This document shows positions 1-11,426 of a stretch of DNA of 64,000 nt, in pieces. Source of the DNA: Ulva prolifera (Eukaryota; Chlorophyta; Ulvophyceae; Ulvales; Ulvaceae); NCBI GenBank assembly GCA_023078555.1, contig CM041200.1:4678936-4742935 (forward strand). The letters run 5' to 3'. The first letter of the stretch is position 1, and each line of letters starts with the position of its first letter. Position numbers and translations under genes: made by a program. The notes under the pieces are model-generated. The model saw only the letters and a program-made list of their open reading frames with translations. It ran no database searches and had not been told where the DNA came from.

Positions 1-165
1 CACACTGGCGGCACCGTCTGCCAAAAACAGGAGCTGCTGCACCTCGCCTCCATGCATGCCCTGCTGTTCTGCAACAGCTAACATCGAGCGCAGCAGGCAG
101 GTGGTGGCTGTGCCTGGGTTGACGGTCACTTGAACCGGTCGCTGTGAAAGGGGGCAGAGGCGGAC
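1..165 (-). other. Open reading frame continuing past the last PRP16-like exon, unresolved
   Basis: PRP16 homology stops at KAKE near base 166, where a GTCCGC donor is possible. The same frame stays open on the minus strand to base 1 (roughly 55 codons), but the residues no longer resemble PRP16. This is either intron that happens to be open or sequence inserted into the exon. Confidence 0.3.
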
Positions 166-3100
166 CTCCTTCGCCTTGCGCAGCGCCTTGGGGTGGAGGA
201 AGTTGAGCATGGCCCACTTGTCGCGGTAGCCGTGGCTCTTCCACTGCAGGTACACGTTGAGGAGCGTGAGGTGGTCGCTCTCGGGCACGAAGAACTTCTC
301 GTGCGCGGCGTCGGCGGCCTCCTGCCTCGCGGTCGGGCGGTAGAAGATCGCGGGCGCGGACAGCATGCTCACGATCGTGAGCACCTCGTCGCCGCACGCG
401 AGCTTCGCGCCCGTGATCAGCATCTTCGCGAGGGGCGGGTCCAGCGGGAACTCCACCATCTTAGCGCCTAGCGGCGTCAGCGCCCCTGCACACATCACAG
501 GCTGTGGATAATACAGTGTGACAGCTTTACCAACTATTGCAACGCAAACTGGAGATTCAAGTGCTTGTGTTCCAACAAACGTTCATCAATATACTAAAAA
601 GCCAACCTTGCCACCACGATGCCTGGCAGTGCACTTTTGAGACTGTCGGCCACACAACGGCCCGAGCTCTCTTGTGTTTTGCACTCTCACAGACCGCCAC
701 AAACGCGAGTGTACGTTATTGTGGCCCCCCTGCTTGTTTGAAGCAGCGGGCGCTGCTGCGCCAGCAGCGGCAGTTGCAGTTGCAGTGGCGGCTGTCTGTG
801 AGGACACACGCCGCTGTGGGTGCTCATGCATGCACGTAGCGGGAGGGCGCTCGATCACGGATGCGCAGCGTGCTGGGCAGTGGGCCACGCGATGATGTGC
901 GTGTGCATGTGCGCCGCAGCGCATGCAAACACTCGTGCAGATGCGCGCGTAGCTGACTGCATGAGCGCTCGCAGCAGTCCCGTGCTCCAGACCGGACGAG
1001 GCGAACAGCTGCAATTGAAACAAAAAAAATTATGATTCCAAACTGTTTGAGAGCAGAGAGGTGCCCGCACCGAGGTTGTCAAACGCGCCGAGCGTCCACA
1101 GCTGGAACATACTCGACACGATGTTCTCCTGCGGCGGGGGGTCCATGAACGGGAACTGCAGGAGGTTGTCGACCTTGAGGCTCTTCAGCAGCAGCACCAC
1201 GTTGGCCAGGTTCGTGCGCTGGATCTCCGGCACGTTCGCCGACAGCATCTCGTGCTCGAACTGGCCCTTGGTGTACATAGGGTACGCCTTGCCGGGCCCG
1301 GTGCGGCCCGCGCGGCCCTGCCGCTGCTTGGCGCCGGCCTGGCTCACCGGAAAAACCTGTATCGCGCTCGCATCTCCAGCGGTGCGTTGAGCACCGTCCG
1401 CGGCAAATCACCATGGTGCGCTCTTTTCTGATGTGCATTTGCTGACAGGCAGGTCACTTTGAAGCATTAGGAGCACTACCGACATCAAACACAGGGCCTT
1501 GGCGACACTCTGAGGTTGCGTGCCGGAAGGCAAAGCCACCTGGAGATACAGCTCCAGACAAGTGCATGCAACTCATACAGGTACCCACTGACTGGGGGCA
1601 CCCCATTCCAACCTACCACTCTGGCACAGCACACACATCTTGCAGGCTCGTGGCCCCAAGAGCGTGTGATGGCCGGAATAGGTCCCTATTGCTTTGCTTG
1701 ACATATGTAGTGTGAGACCATCGGCCATGACGGCGATGTTGGATGTTAGTATGAAAAACCAGCAGCGGAGCCTGTCCTGTATGAGGTCAACTCGAATATA
1801 CTCATTGTGACCCTGTAGCCACCTTGAAACACACCCAGGTGCCACACCATCGGCCGGTTGGACACAGACGATGCAGGCTTGTCTGAGGTCAGCAAAAATC
1901 AATCCTTTGCAGGACAGTGTGACTGCAAGTGTGCCATAGGAGATGCAAACACTTGAGACCAGACATTGTTTTGAGCATCAGTCAGGGCCGACCAAAACGG
2001 CCGTGCATCGGTGTCAGAGCAGCACTGCCCAGCCCAGAGTAGACGCAGCAGGCAACAAGTGTCAAAACGCCAGTCCATGCATGCACAGCTGCGCACATGC
2101 ATAGCCCACAAGGCCGCGGGTAGCGCCACACGTACACACACCGAGCCCCGCAGAAGCTGTGCACGAGAGTGTGCACTGCTGGACACTCGCGGTGCGTGTT
2201 GCAGTCCAGCGAGATAATCGCTACATCACCGGACTGCCACAAAAAAAGAGACCTCTGCACCGCACCTGCAGCGAGTCCATGCCCATCTTGGGGCTGAACA
2301 CCTTGAACTTGCAGTAGCCACAGTCCACGACGTACTTGATGCCGTCGATGGTGAGGCTCGTCTCGGCGATGTTGGTCGCGATGACGCACTTGCGCGCACC
2401 GGGCGGCGCCGAGTCGAAGATGAGCGCCTGGCGCTCGCCCGGCAGCTCGGAATACAGCGGCAGCACGAGCATCGGCGCGAGCTCCTTGTTGCTCGACTCG
2501 ATCTGCTCCAGCCGGTCCTGCAACTGGAACGCCGTCGCCTCGATCTCCTCCCTGCACGCGCCCTGTTCTCTCATTGTCTGTTTAGGGGGAGGGGGGGGGG
2601 GGAGGACCGATGGGGAGCCCCCTGGCGCTTTTTTGTTCGGGGGCGTCGAACGATGCCGCCGTCGTGCTGAGGGTGTGGCTGCGGGGGTGCATGCATGGGT
2701 TGCATGCATGTGCAGCGGGGTCCTGTTCTCGTATGAATCCTGAGGGATGTGGGTTCTGCGTGGGGACTTTCAAGAGGACGTCTTGAGTTCAGGGTGACTT
2801 GTGGGGGCCGCCATGGCCGCGGCCGCCTGAGACATCCACATGATTCCCCGTGCTCGAGCGGGCGCTTCACAGTATCCTCACCTGTCTCTGTGGACGTAGG
2901 CATGAAGCAGAGGCCGGGCGTGTGAGCGTAGGGACGGGGGACCGAGGCCGAACCAGCGCGAACATGGTACCAAAAAAACACCCCGAGTGCCGGACCTACG
3001 TGGAACACATCCACACACGTGCGGGAGTTGCGGTCGCTGGGCGCACGCATGCATGCGCACCGGCCAGTCATGAAGATGAGGATGTCGCCGTCGACCGGCT

Positions 3101-6100
3101 CGGAGACATGGATACGCAGGGCGCGCTCGACGGCGGCGCTGACGTAGTCCTCCTGCGGCGTGCGAGCAAAGTCGACCTCCACTGGGAACGTGCGCCCCGG
3201 GATCTCGAACACCGGCACGCCGCCGAAGAAGCGCGCAAACTTGTCGGAGTCGAGCGTCGCCGACGTCACGACGAGCCGGAAGTCGCGCCGGCTGGAGAGC
3301 ACCTGCATGCTGCGCGCCGAGTCCGCGTGCTGGGCGTGCTGTGGCTGAGGTGCAGCACAGACCGGCAGATGTCCTGAGCGGCAGGTGGTCAGGATCGATG
3401 CTGCCGCACGCAGCACGACCGGAGACGCTCCCACAGACGATTTGAGGGGAAGGCCGCAGCACATGCAGCCAAACCACGGCGCCCACCCCGTTAAAGGGTT
3501 CAACACGTGGCTGGGCGCACTCCGACCAATCGCGTCGCCAGCAAATCAAATACCCTGATGATTCACAGCACACAGCACGCAAAGCACGCGCAGCGGCGCG
3601 CCTTGGAGCGCAGGATGCCGAAGAGCATGTCCGTGTTGAGGGAGCGCTCGTGCGCCTCGTCCATGATGACCGCGCTGTAGCCGTCGAGCTCGCCGGAGCG
3701 CAGCGTCTCGCGCAGCAGCACGCCGTCCGTCATGTACTTGATCTCCGTCGCCGCCGACGTGCAGTCCTCGAAGCGGATCGCGTACCCGACCTCCTGGCCG
3801 ACGGTGCACCCGACCTCCTCCGCCACGCGGTGCGCGACGCTCATCGCCGCGACGCGGCGCGGCTGCGTGCACCCGATGAGGCCGTTTGCGCCGTACCCGG
3901 CTTCGCGCAGGTACTGCGTGAGCTGGGTCGTCTTGCCGGAGCCGGTCTCGCCGACGACGACGATGATCTGGTGCTCGCGCAGGAGCGAGAGGAACGCGGA
4001 GCGCACGGCGTGGACTGGCAGCGCGCGGCGCTGCTCTGCGATGGAGCGCGTCTTGGCGAATTCGCTGACGCCCTGGCCCTTCTTCATGTGGGAGCCGATG
4101 TGCGTGTCCGTGACGTCGCCGTCTGCTGCGTCTGCATGCGTGCGTGAGGCGGTGCGTGGCTGTGGTTCGGAGGTCACAGCAGGCCATGCTGTTGATATGC
4201 CATGCTGTTAATAATCGCATGACAGAAGCTGCAAAAGCTTGCAGTGCGAGGTATGCAAAGGGCATGGGAGTGCTGGGAGCATGAAGTGGGCGCACACGGT
4301 GACATGCGAGGCACAAGGGGGAGGAGGGGGCGGCGCACCGTCCTCGCGCACAACATCCCCTGCGAACTTCTGGGTCATCTTGTCGGCCTCCGCTGCATGG
4401 TCGGCCGCTGCGGCACGCTCCTTGTCCGTCGTGCCCGTCAGCGCGCCGATCTTGCTCTGCGTCACGTCCCAGAATCGCTCCCGCGTCGCCGCCTCGTCCT
4501 TCTTCTCCCTCAGCTGCACACACTCCCGCTGAGCCGCAGCCGCTCGCGCAGCACGCACAACATGCGAGTGCGCTCCCGAGCCGTGCCACGATTTTCTGCA
4601 CTCCAGAGCACATGCACACACACAACAGCACGCTGCCGCGGCGCACGCCACATGCATGGCGACACACGCCATATGCATGTACATGTGCGGGCAGCCCTGC
4701 GAGAGTCTCCCCCATGAAGGCTGCAGCCGCACATGCCCAGCCCCTCCGGCCGAGGCCGTCAGCTTTTACTATCTCTCGCAGGAGCTCCCAGCTTGCATCC
4801 AACATCGTACTCTTCTTGCACACCTTACCACACTCCGATGCACCATACTCCGTCCGTCAAACCACGTGCAGTATATTGTGTATCCCGCAGTGCGTGCGCT
4901 GCGTTCGTATGTAGTCATGCATGCATGACTACGCATGCACATCCACTGGGTCTTTGACAACTCCAGCCTCAAACCAAATTGTGCATCGCAATTCACTGTG
5001 CAGCTCTGGTGGACGGGGCAGGGGGGGGAGGGCACCTGCATGACGAGCTTGGAGCCGCGGCGGGCGACGACGGCCATGTCGCTCGTCGGGTCCTTCAGCG
5101 GCAGCACCGGGTCCATCTGCTTCGTGAAGACGTGGCGGCCGTCGAGGAACGGCGGCTTGGTGGAGTTCACGACGAGCATGACGCGCTCGCGCTCCTCCTC
5201 GTCCTCCTCCTCCACGACGCGCTCCACCACGCCGGAGCGCAGCAGCTGCAGCTCGTCCCAGCGCGACATGTTGCGCTCGATCTCGGCGACGCGCTTGGAG
5301 TCGCGCAGGTTCATCAGCTTGCCGTTGCGGTCGCGCATGCGCTCCACCTGCACAGCTGCGCTGCTGTGGCACAGGTGGCGGCCGCGGTCGGACGGGGCAC
5401 TGGGGTGTGGTGTGGCTACAGGGGAGGTCGATGGCAGCGTGAAGGTGTGTGAGGCGCATGTGGGATGGACATACACGAAACGGGTGGTATCTGTGTGGGG
5501 GAGCTTGGGGCTGGTGCACACGAAGAGGGCTGTGGGCGCTGGTGCTGCCATTAGGCGTAGCTGCAGCCTGATGAAGGTGCAGCTGACAGGGGGGGAAGCT
5601 CTGTGCTATCCTGTAACACTGCCAACAGGCACATGCAAGAAACAGGCAGGTGAGTGAGCATACCTTGCCGCCGTCGTTGTCGTCGGTATTTCGCTGGCCT
5701 CGTTTGTATGTGCTTTCGTCCTCCAGGTTGTACACACCATCTGCCTCATCCATCCCCCCTTCCTCCTCTCGGAGGTACCAGTCGCGGTCCATGTCAAGTC
5801 CTTCCGCAGCAATCTCCCCAACCAGCTTATCATCGAAGGTCGATCGCTCAGATTGGTTTCGGGCGCTGATTGTTGCCATGTCAGGGCTGGGCTCTCGGGC
5901 CACCCTTCGAGCAGCCCGGTCATCAGCCTTCTTCCACAGGCTCGACCTGCTGACGTGGGACGCGCGCCCGGAGCTCTCTACAGCTGTGGATGATGAGTGC
6001 ACAGATACCGGAGTCCCATCCGCTGCGGCGAACATGTGCCTGCTCGGGGGGCGAGGGGCTCCGGGTCGAGCTGAGCTTGGCTGGCTCGGCTTCGGCAGTG

Positions 6101-6254
6101 GAGCCGCATCATCAAACGATTGCTCGTGAGCTCGACGGCTATGCTTGCTGTGCCTGTTGTCACGGTGACCGTCTGCAGCACGCATCCGTGTGACAATGGA
6201 GAGACGTTCAGACGATCTGGTGTGCTCAAGCGTAACGCGCAACTGCCACAACAC
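166..6254 (-). CDS. PRP16: PRP16/DHX38-type DEAH-box pre-mRNA splicing helicase, 3' end incomplete
   Basis: ATP-dependent RNA helicase that remodels the spliceosome before the second splicing step, acting in the nucleus. Exons read on the minus strand: 6254-5664, 5347-5036, 4513-4339, 4131-3602, 3302-3061, 2551-2266, 1356-1071 and 485-166; every junction keeps frame and gives at least 914 residues. Seen: an acidic N-terminus with DRDWYL, then [13 protein letters not shown], which is specific to the PRP16 branch; motif I GETGSGKT near residue 420; DEAH in the same exon; TSATLD in the next; motif [15 protein letters not shown]; and the helicase-associated region ([37 protein letters not shown]). 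The exon ending at 3602 uses a GC donor. About 200 C-terminal family residues are missing, either beyond base 1 or in unrecognised sequence. A second in-frame Met at 6185 is an equally good start. Confidence 0.9.
2198..2240. repeat. Short double-palindrome element, copy 1 (PRP16 intron)
   Basis: GCAGTCC at the left pairs with GGACTGC at the right, and an inner AGCGA/TCGCT stem sits between them. The element lies just downstream of the donor at 2265. It aligns without gaps to 42868-42911 at about 32 of 44 positions. Confidence 0.5.
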
Positions 6255-6997
6255 ATGTGGAACAAATTATGCGCGCATGACACATTTCAGACACATTAAA
6301 GAGAGCTGAGCGTTCCTCTGTAGGCCCATGCCATGCCGCACGCTGTACCTCTAGCAGCAGTGATGGTGTTGAACACTGATCAGCGCTGCCACAGGTTCGG
6401 CCTTGCACCACAGAGCAGGCGACCTCTCGAATTCTACGATATACGAGACGCATCATGTGTATCTGGATTCGGGAATTCGCGATCATAGGCGCACCTCGTG
6501 ACTGCCGGGACCAAGAAGAGCTCATCTACAAACTAGCCCTTTCCTTTGATCCCAAGAACCATGGCTATGCCCCCGACGAGGAAGCATACATGGTCGTCTG
6601 CCTACACCATGGATCTACGACGGCTTTTAGTGCGAAGAGTCTGCCAATGCTAGCACAACGGACTGGCCAAGCGGTTCGAATCTCAACAACACCGATCACG
6701 AGCAACACTGCATTGATCAAGCGCAGCGACACTTATCACGTCATTCTTCACACAGAATTCAATAAAAAAAGTTCTTGCGCTTGCTAAGGAAGCGACAGAG
6801 GCGCTCTAGCGAGCTCAGCGCACGCCTGTAGCCACGAGCTTGCTGCTGCCACTATACATCGGGCTGATTGCTCCGTACGTGGCCCGCTGCACCTCCATGC
6901 AGGACTCTGACACAGGACACAAATACAGAGACCGCAGAGGTAGCCTTATGCAACGCCCAAGGCATGGCAGCTCCCCTGATCATGACAGCTAGCTATA

Positions 6998-7053
6998 TAT
7001 AGCCTCTGTCTCAATGAGACCGGACTATAGCCTCTGTCTCAATGAGACCGGAC
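6998..7053. repeat. Two tandem copies of a 28-bp unit containing a hairpin
   Basis: The 28-bp unit at 6998-7025 is repeated exactly at 7026-7053. Each unit contains the inverted repeat GTCTC-AAT-GAGAC. Confidence 0.8.
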
Positions 7054-7430
7054 ATCAGCTGATAGGTCGAGGTTGATGACATATGCCTTTCATGTGGGGC
7101 CCCAAAATCATACAATGACCGATTCCGGCGTGGCGCCACCATGGCGTCCCACTGGTTTCATGATCCCTGTGGAGCTCCATGGGGGGCCTGTGGTCGCTGT
7201 TGCTGCCAGATGAAGCTTCATTCGTGGTCCGCCTGCGCTAGTGCGCCGCCAGATCTTGTTGATGAGCAGGCACCTGCAGTGTCTGTATCACGGGTCGCGG
7301 GACAGTGTGTGTGAACTCCAGTCGTAGATGGCGGCTGTCTCCAATAGCATCGCGAAACACGGTGCTTGGTCCGCAGTTGTGGGGGTGTCGACCTTCATCA
7401 GAATCATCACATACACACCACGCTGCAAGG

Positions 7431-7510
7431 CGTGGGTGTCTGGGTGTGTGCTTGCTCTGCTTGCTTCTTTCGCGGTGCTGCCCGCCTTGCCATCTTTATC
7501 CTTGTGACAT
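7431..7510 (+). mobile_element. 80-bp 5'-truncated stub of the non-LTR retrotransposon 3' end
   Basis: The segment resembles the last bases of the larger non-LTR copy ending near 49785, sharing TTCTTTCGCGGTGCTGCCCG and the CCTTGT end. It is flanked by a perfect 17-bp direct repeat, CACACCACGCTGCAAGG, at 7414-7430 and 7511-7527. This is the expected trace of target-primed reverse transcription that stopped early. Confidence 0.85.
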
Positions 7511-7529
7511 CACACCACGCTGCAAGGAG

Positions 7530-7617
7530 GAGCATCCACAAGAGCATGCATCCACAAGAGCATCCACAAGAGCATCCACAAGAGCATGCATCCACAAGAG
7601 CATCCACAAGAGCATGC
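7530..7617. repeat. Minisatellite of 12- and 16-bp units
   Basis: Interleaved repeats of AGCATCCACAAG and AGCATGCATCCACAAG, about seven units, begin directly after the target duplication of the 80-bp stub. Confidence 0.8.
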
Positions 7618-8003
7618 GTCTCTGCAGGCCACGGCAGGGGCGGAGGGGCGGGCCGCAATCACCCTCCAGCAGTGGTGCTGTGTCTGCTTGAGCTCTAGCC
7701 AGTACCTCGTTCCTCCTGCATGCATGTTGTCATGGCAGTGCTGTCACGTGCGGGTCCTGGCAGGATGGACATGTGTTCCGAGTGTATGCAAATGCAGACC
7801 TAGGTAGCACCGCAGGAATCGCACAGGAACTCTGCATGTCCATGCCACACCACTGATGTCACCTAATGCAGAACGAAACCACCTCAGCCACTGAGTACAC
7901 CCCCGCGCCACCGCAAGATGGGCATGTGTATTTGTGTACAGCTGCTGCCAGCACATGTGCCCAAGCACCACATGATACAATATGCTCTGAGGACACTGAG
8001 CTC

Positions 8004-8076
8004 TGCATGCCAGATTGCATCACAATGTTATGCATGCCAGATTGCATCTCAATGTTATGCATGCCAGCGTTGCATC
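8004..8076. repeat. 27-bp tandem repeat, about 2.7 copies
   Basis: Units start at 8004, 8031 and 8058 with TGCATGCCAG; the first two differ by one base and the third is partial. Confidence 0.75.
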
Positions 8077-8605
8077 TGCAAGCATCTCTGAGCTCTGCAA
8101 ACTGGACCAGGCTCTTGCTGCCAGAGACGCAGCTCCGGGGCAAACCGCAAACCGCAGCCAGCACCGGCTGAATATGTCCCTGCAGCTACGACTGCTTGCA
8201 CAGGTGTGCATCTGGGGTGATGCCATGGTGTCAATGCGCGGTGGCTCGAGTCCACTGCTGCCTCCTGAACGGATCCTGGGGATACGATGACAGCACATAT
8301 CTCATGTCACCACACGCACCCCGGTCATGACATCTGCACAAAGTGCACAGAGTGTGTGACATGTGCTGTCCCATGCCTGTCCTAGGCCTGCAGCAGGCCA
8401 CTGTCATGATGTGCCTGCATGCCAATTGGCATTCATCCTCATGCCTGCCATGGTGGTCAACGCTCTGGGGAAGGCAGGCCGTGTCAAGGCGAAGTAAATG
8501 GCATATCCACCTTTCCCTCTGCTTTGTTGCATTGTCTGGCCACACATCTGAGCTGCCAGACCTCAGGTTGGGGGATCCCTCGTGAGCTACAGTGGCAGTC
8601 ACAGG

Positions 8606-8707
8606 CAGTGCTGGGTCATCGGGCCCGATCACATAGAACAATTCCGAATATTCATATCTAATTTCGGCGTGACAGCCCTGGAATTGCTGCCAAGCGACCC
8701 AACACTG
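8606..8707. mobile_element. 102-bp hAT-type MITE, copy 1
   Basis: The element begins CAGTGCTGGGTC and ends GACCCAACACTG, forming inverted termini. It is flanked by GTCACAGG (8598-8605) and TTCACAGG (8708-8715), a near-perfect 8-bp target duplication typical of hAT transposons. It aligns end to end with the reverse complement of 31186-31287, which has the same length. It carries no coding capacity. Confidence 0.85.
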
Positions 8708-9348
8708 TTCACAGGGGGCATGTGATGGGCTGTGACATGAGGCAGGAGCACTGACGTGCCTGTGCTGCTATCTACTTCTCCAGCTTCATCTTTTCAGAGC
8801 TGATAAAGATGCTTTTGCAGCTTGTCTGGTGCTCTTTGTGTGTGCATATGTGCGTGTGTGGACCTGTTCTCCTGTTGTCTCTGCAGTCTGCTCTGGAGCT
8901 CGGGTCTGCACGGGCTGTGCCAAGTGATCGGCTGGTATTTGCCATGACACAACGTTCAACTGATTCCTTGTGATCTCTGAAGTCTGTCATGGGTCTGCAC
9001 GGGCTTGGCACAGACTGTGAACCGGTGGTACCATGCCAGACAGCAATCAAAGGCAATTCATGTTTTGTGCAATTCAGACTTCGACCTGGACAACCATGGC
9101 ATGGATGTATGATGGCTATGTGTAATTGAGATCGACGATTCGTCTTGTGAGCTAGCGGAGGATGTGCCCCCAGAATCCCTCGCTGTTTCGGGGTTGATCA
9201 ATGTGTGATATCAACACTGCAGGCTGCAAATCCTCTCACAAGAGGTATGACAGATAACGCCCTTCCTAATTGACAGCTGCATCTGCAGCCAAGGCCAGTC
9301 ATGTGGCTAGTCTACAATGGCAGTGATGGGATCAGCCTGTCATCTACA

Positions 9349-9389
9349 GGATCCACAGGATCAAAGAGGATCCACAGGATCAAAGAGCA
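9349..9389. repeat. 20-bp tandem repeat, two copies
   Basis: GGATCCACAGGATCAAAGA is repeated in tandem. Confidence 0.6.
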
Positions 9390-11426
9390 TGAACCATGCC
9401 AGTCCAAGCCAGATGTATTTCAGCAGCTTGACGTCAATGCTTACATTTGCTCAGCTGGTCACTGACAAACTTGGGCTGGTGCAGACACTTTTTGTCACTT
9501 TTTCACAGGGCGTAATGGCATGAGACTGCCCTGGGTATGCTTGCGGTAGTAGCCTGGGCTAGACCATGTGCAGCAGACCTCCTCACATGACACCAACTTG
9601 CTGTCAACTGCTGTCGTGCGCGCAACTACAGACATCAGCCTAAAGCTGCAATGTCTGCTCCGCTATCATCACCTGTCACCTGCACAGTGACAGCCGCCCC
9701 AACATTTACAGACCCAGCATTTTGGCTGTTCTATATCTTTGCTACAGGGCTACTATGCACAAAGCCTGCATACGCTCCCGCGGGTGGGCTCACAGAGCTC
9801 TGCAGAGGTAGGGCGCCACGGGGCCCAGCCTGGGTTGGGAAGCCAGGCAATTCACTCTGTCACATCGCATCAGCTGTGAGCTCTTTGTCTCCTCTAGGTG
9901 CACCTGGATAGACATGTGACGAATGCTCGTCCATATGTCATGCACATGGCTGCTCTGGAGCAGTGGCCAGCCAGCGGATGTTGGCCAGGTATGGGGCTGC
10001 TTAGAGATCATGAAAGCATGTTAAAACACACACCCAAAAGTTATATCATATGCGTTCATGGCATGGAAATGCTGCTAGACATATGATGCCAGAGCCTCCA
10101 GGATAGTAGTGCAGCTTGTCTGCCAGCAGGTGGCAGCCGCCTGGAGGTGGACCTAGTTCCAGTGCACACATGGTATGTTATAGCAACATGTTTGGAGAGG
10201 CTGATACAGCACCATGTGATCCACTCAGTAATTAACACAGCACAATCAAGCCATGGACAGTGCCCGTGGATGTTCATGGTTGCTGCCAGCTGCAAAGCGA
10301 TGCTTCAAGTTGACGCTGTGTGGGGATACCTGAGTAGAGCTGAGCAACACTTTTGCAGGCACATGGGGCGCTTGAAGGAGATCTCTAGAGAGATACTGTG
10401 CAGCCATGGGTTGCACCCCACAGCAAACAGGACAGCTAACAGGACTGTGTGTGCATTGCTGTGAACTGTCATCCTGTCAGCGTGCCTCGATCACTCATAC
10501 ATATATGATGACATCGAAGTGGCAGGAGGCACATGTTGACTGGATGGCGGGGTCAACTTGAGGTCGTGGTTTGGTGCAAGCACGTCCATGCAAGCCCCGG
10601 CAGGCGTCTGGATCCAGATCGACCACACGGGCAATGCCGCGACCGACCAGCCGAGGCGCAGGTCAGAGTGCGTTGACGCTTACTGCTTCATCACGCTGAA
10701 CTGCGCAACGCTGACGCTGGGCAGACGCTGTTTTTCCCGCTTTCGCTCGATGATCCGGAGGCGGGATGGGCAAGCAGCCGGTTGAGCACGTGTCCTTGCA
10801 GCCTTGCACGGCTCGTGTTGACCAGCATGGAATCATCCCTGCTGCAAAACGTGCACATGATGTAATCGTGTCTGTTATCTTCAACACCCAGACATGACTG
10901 TAGCATGCACCAGCTCAATGCCTACGTCGTCACGACCGGTTTGGATGCATGGACATGCGTATCTCAGTGCAGTGCTGAAGTCGAGACAGCGACGCGTTTG
11001 GGGCAACGCGAGTTTGCCTTCATGGGCACTTGCTCACTCTGTCATCCTCGGGCCACACTGGATCGACAGACACTTACCAGCGTAGTGTCATTTGATGTAG
11101 TCGCTGTAAGCCTGGTGGTGGCCCAGTGCATCGTACATATTCGGTGATAATGCTCTGCACGCATTGCACTTCCCAGCGTAGTGCTACCCCCCGCCGGAAC
11201 GTCCTTCCACTGTGCCTGATAACGGACAATATCGATGTGAACGTTGTCTCAGTTCACAGCGTAGCAGCAGAGTAGCAGCACCTGCGTGGGCATGGTTCTC
11301 ATGACATGTCGCAGAGGTCATGGAAGCGCCCGGGCAAGCTGCTAGGGAGGTATACGAACCGTATGATTGCTGCTTCATGATTGAATCTTTATTTGAGATG
11401 TATACAGCTCCCTAAGCTCGTGCAAA

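Larger units (their letters stand above)
6255..11426. other. Intergenic region between PRP16 and the HERC-like gene, repeat-bearing
   Basis: No convincing gene was found in this 5.2 kb. A 110-codon plus-strand frame at 6455-6787 (starting MCIWIREF, followed by an AATAAA-like stretch) has no recognisable family, and I would not call it a gene without transcripts. The region holds tandem repeats, one retrotransposon stub and one MITE, listed separately. Confidence 0.6.

Noticed and set aside
193..471. Plus-strand open frame opposite the last PRP16 exon
   Set aside because: It is the complement of a conserved helicase exon; high GC keeps the opposite strand open.
4929..6254. Single 441-codon reading of the PRP16 N-terminus without splicing
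   Set aside because: After GGK at 5664 homology ends and resumes in another frame at 5347; the intron GTATGC...GTGCAG restores PRP16 residues.
6455..6787. 110-codon plus-strand frame followed by AATAAA-like sequence
   Set aside because: No family resemblance and no introns or neighbours supporting it; possible by chance in AT-richer DNA.
7530..9389. Clusters of short repeats considered as a CRISPR array
   Set aside because: Repeats are adjacent or overlapping with no unique spacers of constant length, and the genome is eukaryotic.
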